A stretch of DNA of 64,000 nucleotides, taken from Mycoplasmatota bacterium (GTDB lineage: Bacteria > Bacillota_I > Bacilli_A > MAG-NZ). Under the pieces are notes generated by a model that did not search any database, was not told the origin of the DNA, and saw nothing but the letters and a program-made list of their open reading frames with translations. Shown in pieces: positions 42,216-51,127 of this stretch. The stretch covers positions 124,001 through 188,000 of the forward strand of contig CP074575.1 in NCBI GenBank assembly GCA_018394315.1. Reading direction: 5' to 3'. Within the stretch, counting starts at the first letter, position 1; each line of letters starts with the position of its first letter. Position numbers and translations under genes: made by a program.

Positions 42216-43847
42216 CTAATGATTTAAAATTAGTCGTTCTATATCTCTTTCTACAGTACTAATTGCTCCTAAACTATAATTCTCTATCAAGAAATTAGCA
42301 ACATTTTTAGATAGGAATCCAGGAATTGTTGGTCCTACCGTTATATGATGAACTTTTAAATGTAGTAATGCTAGTAGTACTATAACCGCTTTTTGTTCAT
42401 ACCAAGCGATGTTATAAACGATAGGTAAATCATTGATATCACAACTAAATACTTTTGCTAACTCTAATGCAGTCACAACTAAACTATATGAGTCATTACA
42501 TTGCCCTGCATCTAAAACTCTAGGTATTCCGTCAATATCTCCAAGTTTTAATTTATTGTATCTATATTTAGCACATCCTGCAGTCAAAATAACAGTATCT
42601 TTTGGCAGCGCTTTAGCAAAATCAGTATAGTAAGTTCTTGATTTGAATCTACCATCACACCCTGCCATAACCACGAATTTTTTAATTGCTCCAGATTTAA
42701 TAGCTTCAACTATTTTATCAGCTAATTTTAGGACTTGCCCATGAGCGAAACCTCCAACAATTTCTCCTGATTCTATTTTCTTTGGTGGTTTGCAATGCTT
42801 TGCGTGTTCAATTATTTCGCTAAAATCCTTCTCCCCGTCCTTATCTGCTTCAATGTATTTCCATCCGGGATACCCTGTTGAACCAGTTATATACATTCTT
42901 TCATTGTAAGTAGAGAATTTCTTTGGAGGTACTATACAATTTGTTGTAAATAAAACTGGACCATTAAATGTTTCAAACGACTCAATCTGATCATGCCATG
43001 CATTTCCATAGTTTCCGTAAAGATGATCATACTTTTTCAAAAGGGGATAATAGTGAGCTGGCAACATCTCGCTGTGAGTATAGATATCGATTCCAGCATC
43101 CTCTGACTGTCTTAACAATTGATCTATATCACGTAAATCATGGCCAGAAACTAATATTCCAGGTCTTTTTCCAACCCCAATTTTAACCTTACTAATTTCG
43201 GGCTCTCCATAAGCAGTAGTATTAGCTTCATCAAGGATACTCATTACTTCAACACCAAACTTACCAGTCTCATCAATCATTTCAACATAAAATCCCAAGT
43301 CATGATCTTCTAACATCGAGGCAAGAGCACGTCTAGTAAACTTGGCTGCTGCTTCTGAATGTTTTCCTAGTCTGTTAGCATGAGAGTGGTATGCCGCCAT
43401 TCCCATTAGTCCATATAAAACAGTTTCTTTTGCACTTCTAACATCCTCATCAGAGGTAGAAAGAACACCATTTTTCTTACCTTTATTGATTATTTCATCA
43501 ACACTTGTATCAGTCCAGTTAACAGCATCTAAGTCACTATCGAATTTGATACCTTTTTTTAAGTTTTCCCTATACTGGATCCCTTCCTTTATCACTCTTT
43601 CAAAGTGTTCTTCATTAAAGTTCGCGTTTGTAATCATTTTAAACAAACACTCCATAATGAAGACATCAACTCTTTTTAACTCCGCGCCTTCTTTTTCTGC
43701 TTCATTAGCTACATAGCTTAATCCTTTTAAAACATACTTGAGCGCATCCATCTTTGTTGCTAATTCCGGAGTTTTTCCACACACACCAATTACTTCACAA
43801 CCTGTATTTTTCGCAGTTTCCTGGCATTGATAGCAAAACATCTTCAT
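42216..43847 (-). CDS. hcp: Hydroxylamine reductase / hybrid-cluster protein
   Basis: A 543-residue prismane protein. The N-terminal cysteines C5, C8, C17 and C23 (C-x2-C-x8-C-x5-C) bind the cubane cluster, the spacing found in strict anaerobes. Hybrid-cluster ligands occur in the downstream motifs ([59 protein letters not shown]). It reduces hydroxylamine to ammonia in vitro and has nitric oxide reductase activity in some bacteria. It is a stress protein of anaerobes. I choose the ATG at 43847, 9 bp after AAAGGA. The gene stands alone, with terminators on both sides. Confidence 0.95.
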   Translation of the reverse strand: MKMFCYQCQETAKNTGCEVIGVCGKTPELATKMDALKYVLKGLSYVANEAEKEGAELKRVDVFIMECLFKMITNANFNEEHFERVIKEGIQYRENLKKGIKFDSDLDAVNWTDTSVDEIINKGKKNGVLSTSDEDVRSAKETVLYGLMGMAAYHSHANRLGKHSEAAAKFTRRALASMLEDHDLGFYVEMIDETGKFGVEVMSILDEANTTAYGEPEISKVKIGVGKRPGILVSGHDLRDIDQLLRQSEDAGIDIYTHSEMLPAHYYPLLKKYDHLYGNYGNAWHDQIESFETFNGPVLFTTNCIVPPKKFSTYNERMYITGSTGYPGWKYIEADKDGEKDFSEIIEHAKHCKPPKKIESGEIVGGFAHGQVLKLADKIVEAIKSGAIKKFVVMAGCDGRFKSRTYYTDFAKALPKDTVILTAGCAKYRYNKLKLGDIDGIPRVLDAGQCNDSYSLVVTALELAKVFSCDINDLPIVYNIAWYEQKAVIVLLALLHLKVHHITVGPTIPGFLSKNVANFLIENYSLGAISTVERDIERLILNH

Positions 43848-43906
43848 TTTTATCATTCCTTTCTCTTTATTTTTGTTCAGAATGAAAATTTAAATACCAA
43901 TAAATT

Positions 43907-43940
43907 CAAAAAGGACACGTTCTTTAGAACGATATCCTTA
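43907..43940 (-). terminator. Terminator after the GNAT gene
   Basis: On the minus strand, aaggatatcgttct and agaacgtgtcctt form an imperfect 12-13-bp stem followed by a T run, 20 bp beyond the acetyltransferase stop. Confidence 0.75.
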
Positions 43941-43959
43941 TCTTTTATTTGATTATTTA

Positions 43960-44913
43960 CTAATACACAATATCTAACGAGGTAGGATAAATCATTAATC
44001 CTGTTTTTTTGCTTGACTTAGCATTCTCAATATAATCTTCAACACATTTATCATTACTCAAATTCAAAACCATCCCTGCAGAAAAAGTTGAATTTTTGTA
44101 CTCATGCTGGTAATTACTTAGTAATTGATAGCCTAACGAGTCATGATGTATAGGAAGCTTTATTGTTTCTTTTTTTGACTTATCTTTTAAATAAATCAAG
44201 ATTTCATCAAAACTTTCCTGATCCTTTGCTAAACAAAGAAGTGGATTATTTTCTTCATTTTTCTTATATCTAACATACCCTATGCGATTACCTTCTTTCA
44301 ATAAAGTAAACGCTTCTACACTAGGGCTATGGGAAACATAACTCATCAATGATGGATCATATAGAACTGTTAAGTCAACATTTTCAAACCATTTCATATA
44401 TAAGTCATGTATAAATGGTATATCTTCTTCTATAATTAACTTTTCCTTTAATGTAGTTGGTTCATTATCTTTTACTTCAACTAATGCAAAAGATTCCCCA
44501 ATAGTATGAGGGATATACCCAAATCTTGGGTAATAAGTATCATGCCCAAATAAAAATGATAAATCATACCCTTTTTCTTTTGCAAGTTGATGAGACTTCT
44601 CAATAAGAGCTTGTCCAATTTTTTTACCTTGTAGTTTAGGTATAACACTTACAGGACCTAAACTAACTGCCTTTTTTACTTTACCATTAATAGTGATGTT
44701 AAAAGGTATCAATAAAATATGTCCTACAACAATGCCATCAATCTCTGCTACAAGAGAAAAATCACCATCAAATTCTTTCAATCTTCTTGCACAGTCTATC
44801 ATTCCATTTTCAGATACATAATTACTTTGAAATTCTTTTAAAAATGCTTTGTAATTCACTTCAGAAATATCATAAAAGTCCTTTATCTGTTCTTTACGAA
44901 TTTTTACTTTCAT
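43960..44913 (-). CDS. GNAT-family N-acetyltransferase
   Basis: A 317-residue protein. Its first ~160 residues are a GNAT domain with the acetyl-CoA loop VIPKLQGKKIGQALIEKSHQ and the substrate-side SFLFGHDTYYPRFGYIPH, typical of the putative acetyltransferases with G-HP-x-YY-xR-FGF. The C-terminal half is a second, diverged domain with no motif I recognise. The substrate is unknown. It lies 25 bp downstream of a flavodoxin gene on the same strand and may be the last gene of the TetR-FMN-flavodoxin cluster. Confidence 0.82.
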   Translation of the reverse strand: MKVKIRKEQIKDFYDISEVNYKAFLKEFQSNYVSENGMIDCARRLKEFDGDFSLVAEIDGIVVGHILLIPFNITINGKVKKAVSLGPVSVIPKLQGKKIGQALIEKSHQLAKEKGYDLSFLFGHDTYYPRFGYIPHTIGESFALVEVKDNEPTTLKEKLIIEEDIPFIHDLYMKWFENVDLTVLYDPSLMSYVSHSPSVEAFTLLKEGNRIGYVRYKKNEENNPLLCLAKDQESFDEILIYLKDKSKKETIKLPIHHDSLGYQLLSNYQHEYKNSTFSAGMVLNLSNDKCVEDYIENAKSSKKTGLMIYPTSLDIVY

Positions 44914-44938
44914 ATTCTACTCTTTCCATTTAAATTAT

Positions 44939-45397
44939 TTATACTAATTCATATAATTTGTCATAGTCAATTTCTTCTTTTGACTCCGTCGCTTTAGCAA
45001 TAACCTTAACTGCTAATCTTTCTAAGAAATTACATTTTTCTAGTTGATACGCACCACCTACATAATTGATTACATTTGCATGTTGTTTCATTTCTTCTGA
45101 AAAATTAAGATTAATTGCTTTTTCTTGTTCAATTCCTTTTTGCATTCCACATAAGAAGATACTTAACTTCTTCTTCAAGAGTCTATTTTCATTCTTAGTA
45201 ACAAATTTTTTCAACTCTTTACGGATTTGTCCTGCATAAACACTTGAACCCAATATAATTCTATCCGCTTTCAAGAAGTCATTGATATCAATTTCATTTA
45301 CATTGATTGCTTTTGATTCCACGATTCTTTCCTCAAGTTTTAATGCACATTTTTCTGTTGTCCCATATTTTGTTGCATAAATAATTAATGTTTTCAT
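44939..45397 (-). CDS. Flavodoxin-domain protein
   Basis: A 152-residue flavodoxin-like protein. The FMN phosphate loop IIYATKYGTTEKCALKL is at the N-terminus and RIILGSSVYAGQIRKELKKF near residues 48-67 covers the second FMN loop. The layout resembles HemG/flavodoxin_5-type proteins rather than long-chain electron-transfer flavodoxins. It probably binds FMN and moves electrons in the cytoplasm. It is 17 bp after an FMN-binding-domain protein and belongs to the same operon, under a TetR regulator. Confidence 0.85.
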   Translation of the reverse strand: MKTLIIYATKYGTTEKCALKLEERIVESKAINVNEIDINDFLKADRIILGSSVYAGQIRKELKKFVTKNENRLLKKKLSIFLCGMQKGIEQEKAINLNFSEEMKQHANVINYVGGAYQLEKCNFLERLAVKVIAKATESKEEIDYDKLYELV

Positions 45398-45414
45398 AAT
45401 TTTTCCCCTTTTAT

Positions 45415-45807
45415 CTATCTTATAAGAGCAACTTCAATCGCTTCTAATATTGCTATAGACGATGCTGTCGCTCCACTTATAGTATCTACTTTTAAACTTT
45501 GAAATTTTAATACGTCTTCGATAATAACTTCTGCCTTTGTCCCTAAAGCATTTAAATGTTCAAGAATATTAATTTCTGTTATTATTTGATCTTGGACTGT
45601 TATTTCAACTCTAACTCCAAAATTTCCATCTTCAGTAAAATACTCTCCAAAATAGTTTCCATCCTCAACTGTAATCAAATTTAACTCTTCTTGCTCTAGA
45701 GCATAAACAATTTCCATTTTCTCTCTTAATGTTAATATTAAACTTAAAGCAAATATAACCATAACACCAATAATAATCATAGATATCACAATTAACCTTT
45801 TTTTCAT
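45415..45807 (-). CDS. Membrane-anchored FMN-binding-domain protein
   Basis: A 130-residue protein with an N-terminal membrane anchor (residues ~5-27) and an extracytoplasmic FMN_bind domain. The motif KVDTISGATASSIAILEAIE near the C-terminus resembles the D-x-x-SGAT site at which FMN is covalently attached to a threonine by ApbE-type flavin transferases. Such proteins act in membrane or extracellular electron transfer. It directly follows the TetR gene (adjacent bases) and precedes flavodoxin, so a small flavin redox unit is likely. No ApbE gene is in the window. Confidence 0.83.
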   Translation of the reverse strand: MKKRLIVISMIIIGVMVIFALSLILTLREKMEIVYALEQEELNLITVEDGNYFGEYFTEDGNFGVRVEITVQDQIITEINILEHLNALGTKAEVIIEDVLKFQSLKVDTISGATASSIAILEAIEVALIR

Positions 45808-46389
45808 TTAATCACTTCCTAATAAAAATTCAATTTCATTTTCTATATCTTCTAACCAGTCCTCAAGTGTAAAATCATCTCTTTTCCCAATATAAAACAT
45901 TATCTTTGCATGTATAGATGATGAAAGAATATTTGAAATAATTTCTATATTCTCTTGGACATATGAGCTTTTAATCTTCTTTAAAGTATCGTTTAGCAAG
46001 AGTGCAACTTTAGGAACATTTGTTCTTATCAGTTGTTTTGGCCTTTCTCCATAATCCAGTATGTAGATTATTCTATATACATCCGGTCTCATTGTCATAA
46101 ATTTAAAATATTCATGAGCGAGTTTTACTATTTGCTTCTTTGGATCCAAATTATCATCCTTGAACTGCACGATATACTCATATGAATCATCTAAATAAGA
46201 AAGACCTGTACAAGTTAGGAGTGAATTTAAATCACTAAAATAGTTGTATATAGTTGCATAACTATACCCAGCCCTCTCACCAACTTTTCTTACAGTAACT
46301 TGTGAAATACCAAAATCCGATATTATATCCTTCGTTGCTTGAATAAAGTAATTCTTCACTCTTTGCTTTTGAATTTCCTTCATTATCAT
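45808..46389 (-). CDS. TetR-family transcriptional regulator of the flavoprotein operon
   Basis: A 193-residue TetR-like regulator. The helix-turn-helix is at residues ~13-55: IQATKDIISDFGISQVTVRK, VGERAGYSYATIYNYFSDLN. The ligand domain is unassigned. GGGAG precedes the ATG at 46389. It is the first gene of the operon with the FMN-binding protein and flavodoxin, and two palindromes overlap its transcription start, so it probably represses itself and these genes. Confidence 0.87.
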   Translation of the reverse strand: MIMKEIQKQRVKNYFIQATKDIISDFGISQVTVRKVGERAGYSYATIYNYFSDLNSLLTCTGLSYLDDSYEYIVQFKDDNLDPKKQIVKLAHEYFKFMTMRPDVYRIIYILDYGERPKQLIRTNVPKVALLLNDTLKKIKSSYVQENIEIISNILSSSIHAKIMFYIGKRDDFTLEDWLEDIENEIEFLLGSD

Positions 46390-46405
46390 ATTTCCACTCC
46401 CACAT

Positions 46406-46430
46406 TAACACTGTTAATATTGTTAACAAT
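46406..46430. promoter_or_regulatory. TetR-type operator palindromes
   Basis: Two adjacent palindromes, attgttaacaat (46419-46430) and taacactgtta (46406-46416), lie just downstream of the -10 box and cover the expected transcription start of the TetR gene. Confidence 0.65.
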
Positions 46431-46433
46431 GTC

Positions 46434-46462
46434 AATATAGCACCAATTCATTCTATAGTCAA
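46434..46462 (-). promoter_or_regulatory. Promoter of the TetR/FMN-binding/flavodoxin operon
   Basis: On the minus strand TTGACT (46457-46462) and TATATT (46434-46439) are 17 bp apart, upstream of the operator palindromes and the TetR start at 46389. Confidence 0.7.
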
Positions 46463-46483
46463 CAAAATTCGAGTGTTTCTGAA

Positions 46484-46511
46484 TAAAAAAAGGATTAGTA
46501 ATCTAATCCTT
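46484..46511 (-). terminator. Terminator after the small anchored protein gene
   Basis: On the minus strand aaggattag and ctaatcctt form a perfect 9-bp stem followed by seven Ts. Confidence 0.85.
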
Positions 46512-46516
46512 CATGC

Positions 46517-47026
46517 TTATATGTGTTTTAACTCATTTGTTACTAAGTCTTCTAATACAGTTTTCCATTTTTCCCTTGCCTCTTCTTTAGTTAATTCAGA
46601 AATTTGGTTTACCGCTAGGAACTTCCATAATAGAATAAAATCATCATTGAGCCCATCAATGTATTCCTTTTGAAAAGTTAATTCCTCTTTTTCAAGTATT
46701 TTCCGTTCCATTATATATATACAGTCTCTATAAGCATTAATAGGTTTAAAATATTTACCCGCACTACTCATTAAATTCTCAGCGAGGTATAGTTTGCTCT
46801 TTATATCACCTAAATATTTCATCTTCACCAAGTCACTAGAAATATCCCATTCACGACTTAACTCTCCTATATATCCCACTGCTTCATCAATTGCCCTATC
46901 GGCATTTGCTAGCATTATAAGGTTTTCTTGTTGTTCTTTACTGTTTAGATTGTTTACTTTTAGAATTAAGTAAAAATTTGATAACAATAATATAGAAATT
47001 ATAAGAAGTAACTTTTTCTTGTGCAT
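46517..47026 (-). CDS. Hypothetical membrane-anchored protein
   Basis: I do not recognise this gene. It encodes 169 residues with one N-terminal hydrophobic segment (KLLLIISILLLSNFYLILKV) and then a charged, mostly helical extracytoplasmic domain rich in Glu and Lys, with no cysteine pair and no known motif. I place the start at the ATG at 47026, with GGAG at proper spacing; a TTG four codons upstream overlaps that site. It is 43 bp after a small membrane protein gene and ends in a terminator. Confidence 0.65.
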   Translation of the reverse strand: MHKKKLLLIISILLLSNFYLILKVNNLNSKEQQENLIMLANADRAIDEAVGYIGELSREWDISSDLVKMKYLGDIKSKLYLAENLMSSAGKYFKPINAYRDCIYIMERKILEKEELTFQKEYIDGLNDDFILLWKFLAVNQISELTKEEAREKWKTVLEDLVTNELKHI

Positions 47027-47069
47027 ACTAATCTCCAATCTAGTTTCTTTTAAATCTTCTATTATATAA

Positions 47070-47240
47070 CTATTTTTTTATCCCCTGTATTATTGCTCCA
47101 ACTATCAAACCTATACCAGAGCCTACACCTACAAAAACACTAATATTCTTAGAAAGAATCACACTTAATATTAATCCTATGCTTGCTCCTCCTATAAGAC
47201 ATAACGAGACAAAATAATCTTTCATTTTATTAATTTTCAT
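47070..47240 (-). CDS. Small glycine-rich membrane protein
   Basis: A 56-residue peptide starting MKINKMKDYFVSLCLIGGAS. Its two hydrophobic stretches have glycine-zipper spacing (IGGASIGLILSVIL and FVGVGSGIGLIVGAIIQGI) and it ends in a basic tail. GGGAGGT lies very close (3 bp) to the chosen ATG at 47240; a longer in-frame reading to 47303 has no ribosome binding site. It is 83 bp downstream of an XRE regulator with a membrane domain. Such tiny glycine-zipper proteins are often of unknown function, and this one has no clear family. Confidence 0.55.
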   Translation of the reverse strand: MKINKMKDYFVSLCLIGGASIGLILSVILSKNISVFVGVGSGIGLIVGAIIQGIKK

Positions 47241-47323
47241 ATACCTCCCAATTGTATCATTCAAGTTACGCCAAATTATAACACAGATAAGCTCTTTAGT
47301 CATCTATTTTAAAGACATCTAAT

Positions 47324-47968
47324 TTACTCAGTTTTCTTTACTTTATCTTTATTTCTAAAATTAACAACAAGTATAAACGTGATGTACCCTAAGAAATATA
47401 TGAAAATAAGAATCATGTTTGTATGATCTTTTCTTAATGCGAATAAGGATAGACATAATTCAAGAATAAGTTGTAATGTAGTAATAAGTAAAATACTGAG
47501 TTGTAATTCTAAAATAAATTTTCTTAGATTACTAACATCATACTCTACCTTTGAATCAAATCCCGCCATAAAACTATATGACTCAGTTTTAAGTATAAGT
47601 TGAAATATTAAATATACTGGCACAGAGCATAGAAGATAGAGAATCACAAAGACTCTGCTAGCATCAGTATAAAGAAATAAATAAACAGAACCTAAAACAA
47701 TTAAGATAAACAATAACATGTTAATAAACTTAGCACTTCTTTCACGTCTATCAAAACTTTGTACTTTCCCATCCATAAGAGTGTCAATAGAAACATCGTA
47801 TAAGACAGCAATCTGATTTAACGTTTCAACATCAGGGTAAGTTTTTCCCCTTTCCCAATTGGATACTGCTTGCCTAGAGACCCCTAGGTCGCTTGCCATA
47901 TCTGTTTGACTAAGGCCTCTTTCTTTTCTTACTTTTAAAACTGCTTTCCCTATTAATTTAGCATTCAT
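47324..47968 (-). CDS. XRE-family regulator with C-terminal membrane domain
   Basis: A 214-residue protein. The N-terminal helix-turn-helix (residues ~4-60) reads VRKERGLSQTDMASDLGVSR then AVSNWERGKTYPDVETLNQI. After a short linker follow about four membrane segments (FINMLLFILIVLGSVYLFLY and beyond). The membrane tethering suggests it senses an envelope signal. I place the start at the ATG at 47968, 6 bp after GAGGTG; an in-frame GTG upstream is part of that site. Its target is unknown, but the downstream small membrane gene and the anchored protein are candidates. Confidence 0.85.
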   Translation of the reverse strand: MNAKLIGKAVLKVRKERGLSQTDMASDLGVSRQAVSNWERGKTYPDVETLNQIAVLYDVSIDTLMDGKVQSFDRRERSAKFINMLLFILIVLGSVYLFLYTDASRVFVILYLLCSVPVYLIFQLILKTESYSFMAGFDSKVEYDVSNLRKFILELQLSILLITTLQLILELCLSLFALRKDHTNMILIFIYFLGYITFILVVNFRNKDKVKKTE

Positions 47969-48227
47969 TACTTTCACCTCAATTTCATTCTATCGTTGTA
48001 TTAACAATTACACAATGTTTTCCAAATAAATTACCCGCAATTAATACTTGCTAGCAAAGAAAACAAATAATAATTCCATTAATTTAGCTGATGAAATAAG
48101 ACTATTATTCTAAGTAGTACTAAAATTTCAACACTTAATAAATAACGCCATTATTAGTTATTTTGATATTGTCACTATCGCCTTTGATTCATAATATAAA
48201 GTGGAAAAAGAGTTAGGAGGTGATAAA

Positions 48228-49079
48228 ATGAATGACCATTATGAGGAATGCAAACATACTAGTGAAAAAAATGTACCAATTGGATGGTCAACACTTTCAT
48301 ACTCAAATGAAACACATGTACCTGTTCCAGAAGAGCCTAATTCGGATTCATGGCAAACGGTCTACTTTAAGCGAGATAAGTCCAGGTTTACAGATTTAGA
48401 TGGTATTACTGTTCCTTTGGAGATCAGAAGACCTGATATCAGTATTGATTTCGCGGGAGAACAATTATACGATGTAGAAGATACACTAAGATATTTAAAT
48501 AGGCGCGAAAAAAAAATAGCGACTTATTGGGGCGAGGGTCCCGCTACGAAACAATGGACACCAATAATAGATAAATTAATCGATACATATAAAATATCCG
48601 CTCCAAGGGCAGGGAGAATATTAGCTGCAGTTCACTCTGGATTAAACGATGCTTTTATTATATCTTGGTACTTCAAATTCAAATGGGACATCGCAAGGCC
48701 TAATCAACTCAATCAAGAATTAGAGTCGTTCCTAGATACTCCAAGACATCCAAGTTATCCATCTGGTCATGCTACGGTTGCGGGTACAGCTGAAATACTT
48801 CTAAGTTACTTTTTTGAATCAGAAAAGGATAAATTGAAAGATCTAGCAGAAGAATGTGCAATGAGTAGATTATATGCTGGTGTACATTTTCCAATCGACA
48901 ATAGTGAGGGTCTACGTCTTGGCCGACATATTGGACGACTAATTGTTAAACAGTTAGAAAAACAATATGATGCAGATGGTTCTAAGGTAGATCTGAGAAT
49001 CACTGAATTTAAGGATGCAAATCTAATACCTCCACCGTATAAACAAGCCATTCCTTTTAATCGAGAAAAAGATGACTAA
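48228..49079 (+). CDS. PAP2 / vanadium-dependent haloperoxidase-like phosphatase
   Basis: A 283-residue protein of the PAP2 superfamily, subgroup vanadium-dependent haloperoxidase. The three phosphate/vanadate-binding motifs are present: FKWDIARPNQ (K...RP), PSYPSGHATVAG (PSGH) and SRLYAGVHFPIDN (SR...H...D). There is no signal peptide, so it is predicted to be cytosolic. Bacterial members may act as phosphatases or haloperoxidases, and the two cannot be told apart here. AGGAGGTG lies 5 bp before the ATG at 48228. It is a single gene ending in a terminator. The long N-terminal part (GWSTLSYSNETHVPVPEEPN) resembles other members from Bacilli. Confidence 0.85.
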   Translation: MNDHYEECKHTSEKNVPIGWSTLSYSNETHVPVPEEPNSDSWQTVYFKRDKSRFTDLDGITVPLEIRRPDISIDFAGEQLYDVEDTLRYLNRREKKIATYWGEGPATKQWTPIIDKLIDTYKISAPRAGRILAAVHSGLNDAFIISWYFKFKWDIARPNQLNQELESFLDTPRHPSYPSGHATVAGTAEILLSYFFESEKDKLKDLAEECAMSRLYAGVHFPIDNSEGLRLGRHIGRLIVKQLEKQYDADGSKVDLRITEFKDANLIPPPYKQAIPFNREKDD

Positions 49080-49124
49080 ATTGATTTAATTTTTTGAGGT
49101 AGTGAATGTCATCGAAAGTACTAA

Positions 49125-49170
49125 TGAGCCATTACATACTTTTTTAGAGCATATAATGGCTCACTTTTTT
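49125..49170 (+). terminator. Terminator after the PAP2 gene
   Basis: A perfect 10-bp stem (tgagccatta/taatggctca) around a 19-base loop is followed by cttttttt. Confidence 0.8.
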
Positions 49171-49706
49171 TATTTTTTATAGAATGAGTTAATATATTTT
49201 ATATACCATCCAAGGAGCATTGTATAAACTATAATATTCCCTAAAATCATTAGGGACCATCTTGCATAATGCGGAGTTAGAAAACCTAATATATAAACAG
49301 TTCCCATACCTATAATATAAAAACTCAAAAATCTACGTTTAAGACTTGTATTAACATGTTCTTTATCTAGTAGTAGTCTTGGAGCAAAAGTTACAGTCGC
49401 CCAATGTGAAAACATACCTAGTTGGATTAAGAGAACTACTATGAAATTTCCACCTGACCAAGGACTCATACCAAAGATAAACCATTCAAAAAGTAAACCA
49501 ATCACACCAAAAATCACAAAATGCTTCCAAGGTGAATTTTCTGTTTTATTTGCATACCAATATCCAATCAGAATAAATGCTCCATAAAAAACAAGTACAG
49601 TAAAAACCATCTCAATCCATAAACCTTTGGCAATCCCCATATTTATTATTTCAACAACGAACGCAAAAATATATCCGATTAGCAATGTATAAACATATTT
49701 TTTCAT
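49170..49706 (-). CDS. Hypothetical polytopic membrane protein
   Basis: I do not recognise this family. It encodes 178 residues with about six hydrophobic segments (such as YTLLIGYIFAFVVEIIN and HFVIFGVIGLLFEWFIFGM) and aromatic-rich loops, including GMSPWSGGNF. No signal peptide or catalytic motif is visible. AAGGAG precedes the ATG. It is convergent with the PAP2 gene and appears to be a single transcription unit. Confidence 0.7.
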   Translation of the reverse strand: MKKYVYTLLIGYIFAFVVEIINMGIAKGLWIEMVFTVLVFYGAFILIGYWYANKTENSPWKHFVIFGVIGLLFEWFIFGMSPWSGGNFIVVLLIQLGMFSHWATVTFAPRLLLDKEHVNTSLKRRFLSFYIIGMGTVYILGFLTPHYARWSLMILGNIIVYTMLLGWYIKYINSFYKK

Positions 49707-49866
49707 AATATATCTCCTTATTTATAGTATAGTATCCTTCAAAGTAAAACATCAAGTATCTTCGCTTGATGTTCATAAGCCTTATTGGGCAAGTGAATGT
49801 AATAGGTGGGTTTAAATATATTTAAAAGGATTATGCTTCTGTTTAATAAAGAACACTACTATCAAC

Positions 49867-51087
49867 TCAATTGTTTGATCCTACCAATAACTTACTAACG
49901 ACTTCTCTACACTCTTCCTCAGTCATAATTTTAGGTACAGGATAATCTGGGTTTGCTTCTTTTATGGCACGTTTAGCAATTAAAGGAATGTCTTCTTCTT
50001 TTAGTTCCTTAATCACTGACGGAATATTCATATTCCTGTTCATATTTTTAATCTGTTCAATGAACTTACTCGCTAAAACTTTCTCTCCTTCTTCTTTTTT
50101 TCCAATGCCTCCAATAATAGCAAGTTTTGCTAATTTATTTTCAGCATATTTACCAAAGTACTCTAATATGTAAGGAAGTATAACTGCATTGGCTAATCCA
50201 TGAGGTACACCATAAAGGCCCCCAAGATTGTGCGCTATTGCATGTACATAACCAACTGAAGTTCTTGTAAAAGCTGAGCCTGCATAATAAGAGGCTAAAG
50301 CCATATCCTGACGTAAATTTACATCACTACCATTATTATAGACATCTTCTAGTTTATTAAAAATAATTTCCACAGCCTTTTCAGCCTTTTTATTAGTAAA
50401 TTTTGTTCCATGTAAGCCAATATAAGCTTCTACTGCATGAGTTAATGCGTCCATACCAGTTGTTGATGTGATGTGTGGTGGTAATCCGATTGTTAGTTCA
50501 GGATCAAGGACAGCAATTTTTGGAACTAATTTTGTATCGCTAATGGCATACTTCTCGTGAGTGTTAGGATCTGAGACTACCGCTGCTACAGTGGTTTCAG
50601 AACCAGAGCCAGCGGTTGTAGGTACAGCAAATAATGGGGGCAATGTCTTTCTTACCTTAAATAATCCTTTCATGTCCCTAATGGATTTATTATTTGTCAC
50701 CCTAGCTGCTGCAACCTTTGCACAATCCATAGGTGAGCCACCACCGAATGCAATCATAGCTTCACATTGATTATCTATGTAAACTTGACGTGCCTCTTCA
50801 ATATTATAAATTGTTGGATTAGGTTGTACGCGATCATATACTGTATACTTGATTTCATATTCATCAAGACTTAAAAATAAGCGATCAAGTAAACCTAAGT
50901 CCATTAATACTTTATCTGTCACAATTAATACATTACTTAAACGCTTTTGTTTTACCTTGCTTGCTAGGTCTATCATACAACCCGCACCAATTACTAACTC
51001 AGGGACAGGAAATTTTAAGCACTTAATTGCTATTTTAAATATATAATGACGTATTCTATACAATATAATTTTGAGATTCCAAATCAT
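49867..51087 (-). CDS. Iron-containing alcohol dehydrogenase
   Basis: A 406-residue group III (Fe-dependent) alcohol dehydrogenase. Features are the NAD-binding AFGGGSPMDCAKVAAAR near residues 118-134, PTTAGSGSETTVAAVVSD near 156-173 and the metal-binding HAVEAY ... HAIAHNLGGLYGVPHG. It reduces aldehydes to alcohols or the reverse. It has an unusual basic, hydrophobic N-terminal extension (LKIILYRIRHYIFKIAIKCL). AGGAGG precedes the ATG. The MoaD-like protein and AOR genes lie immediately upstream on the same strand, so the three make an aldehyde-redox unit. Confidence 0.92.
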   Translation of the reverse strand: MIWNLKIILYRIRHYIFKIAIKCLKFPVPELVIGAGCMIDLASKVKQKRLSNVLIVTDKVLMDLGLLDRLFLSLDEYEIKYTVYDRVQPNPTIYNIEEARQVYIDNQCEAMIAFGGGSPMDCAKVAAARVTNNKSIRDMKGLFKVRKTLPPLFAVPTTAGSGSETTVAAVVSDPNTHEKYAISDTKLVPKIAVLDPELTIGLPPHITSTTGMDALTHAVEAYIGLHGTKFTNKKAEKAVEIIFNKLEDVYNNGSDVNLRQDMALASYYAGSAFTRTSVGYVHAIAHNLGGLYGVPHGLANAVILPYILEYFGKYAENKLAKLAIIGGIGKKEEGEKVLASKFIEQIKNMNRNMNIPSVIKELKEEDIPLIAKRAIKEANPDYPVPKIMTEEECREVVSKLLVGSNN

Positions 51088-51127
51088 TTACAATTCCTCC
51101 TCTTTTTTTCACTAATTTTCTAATTCC

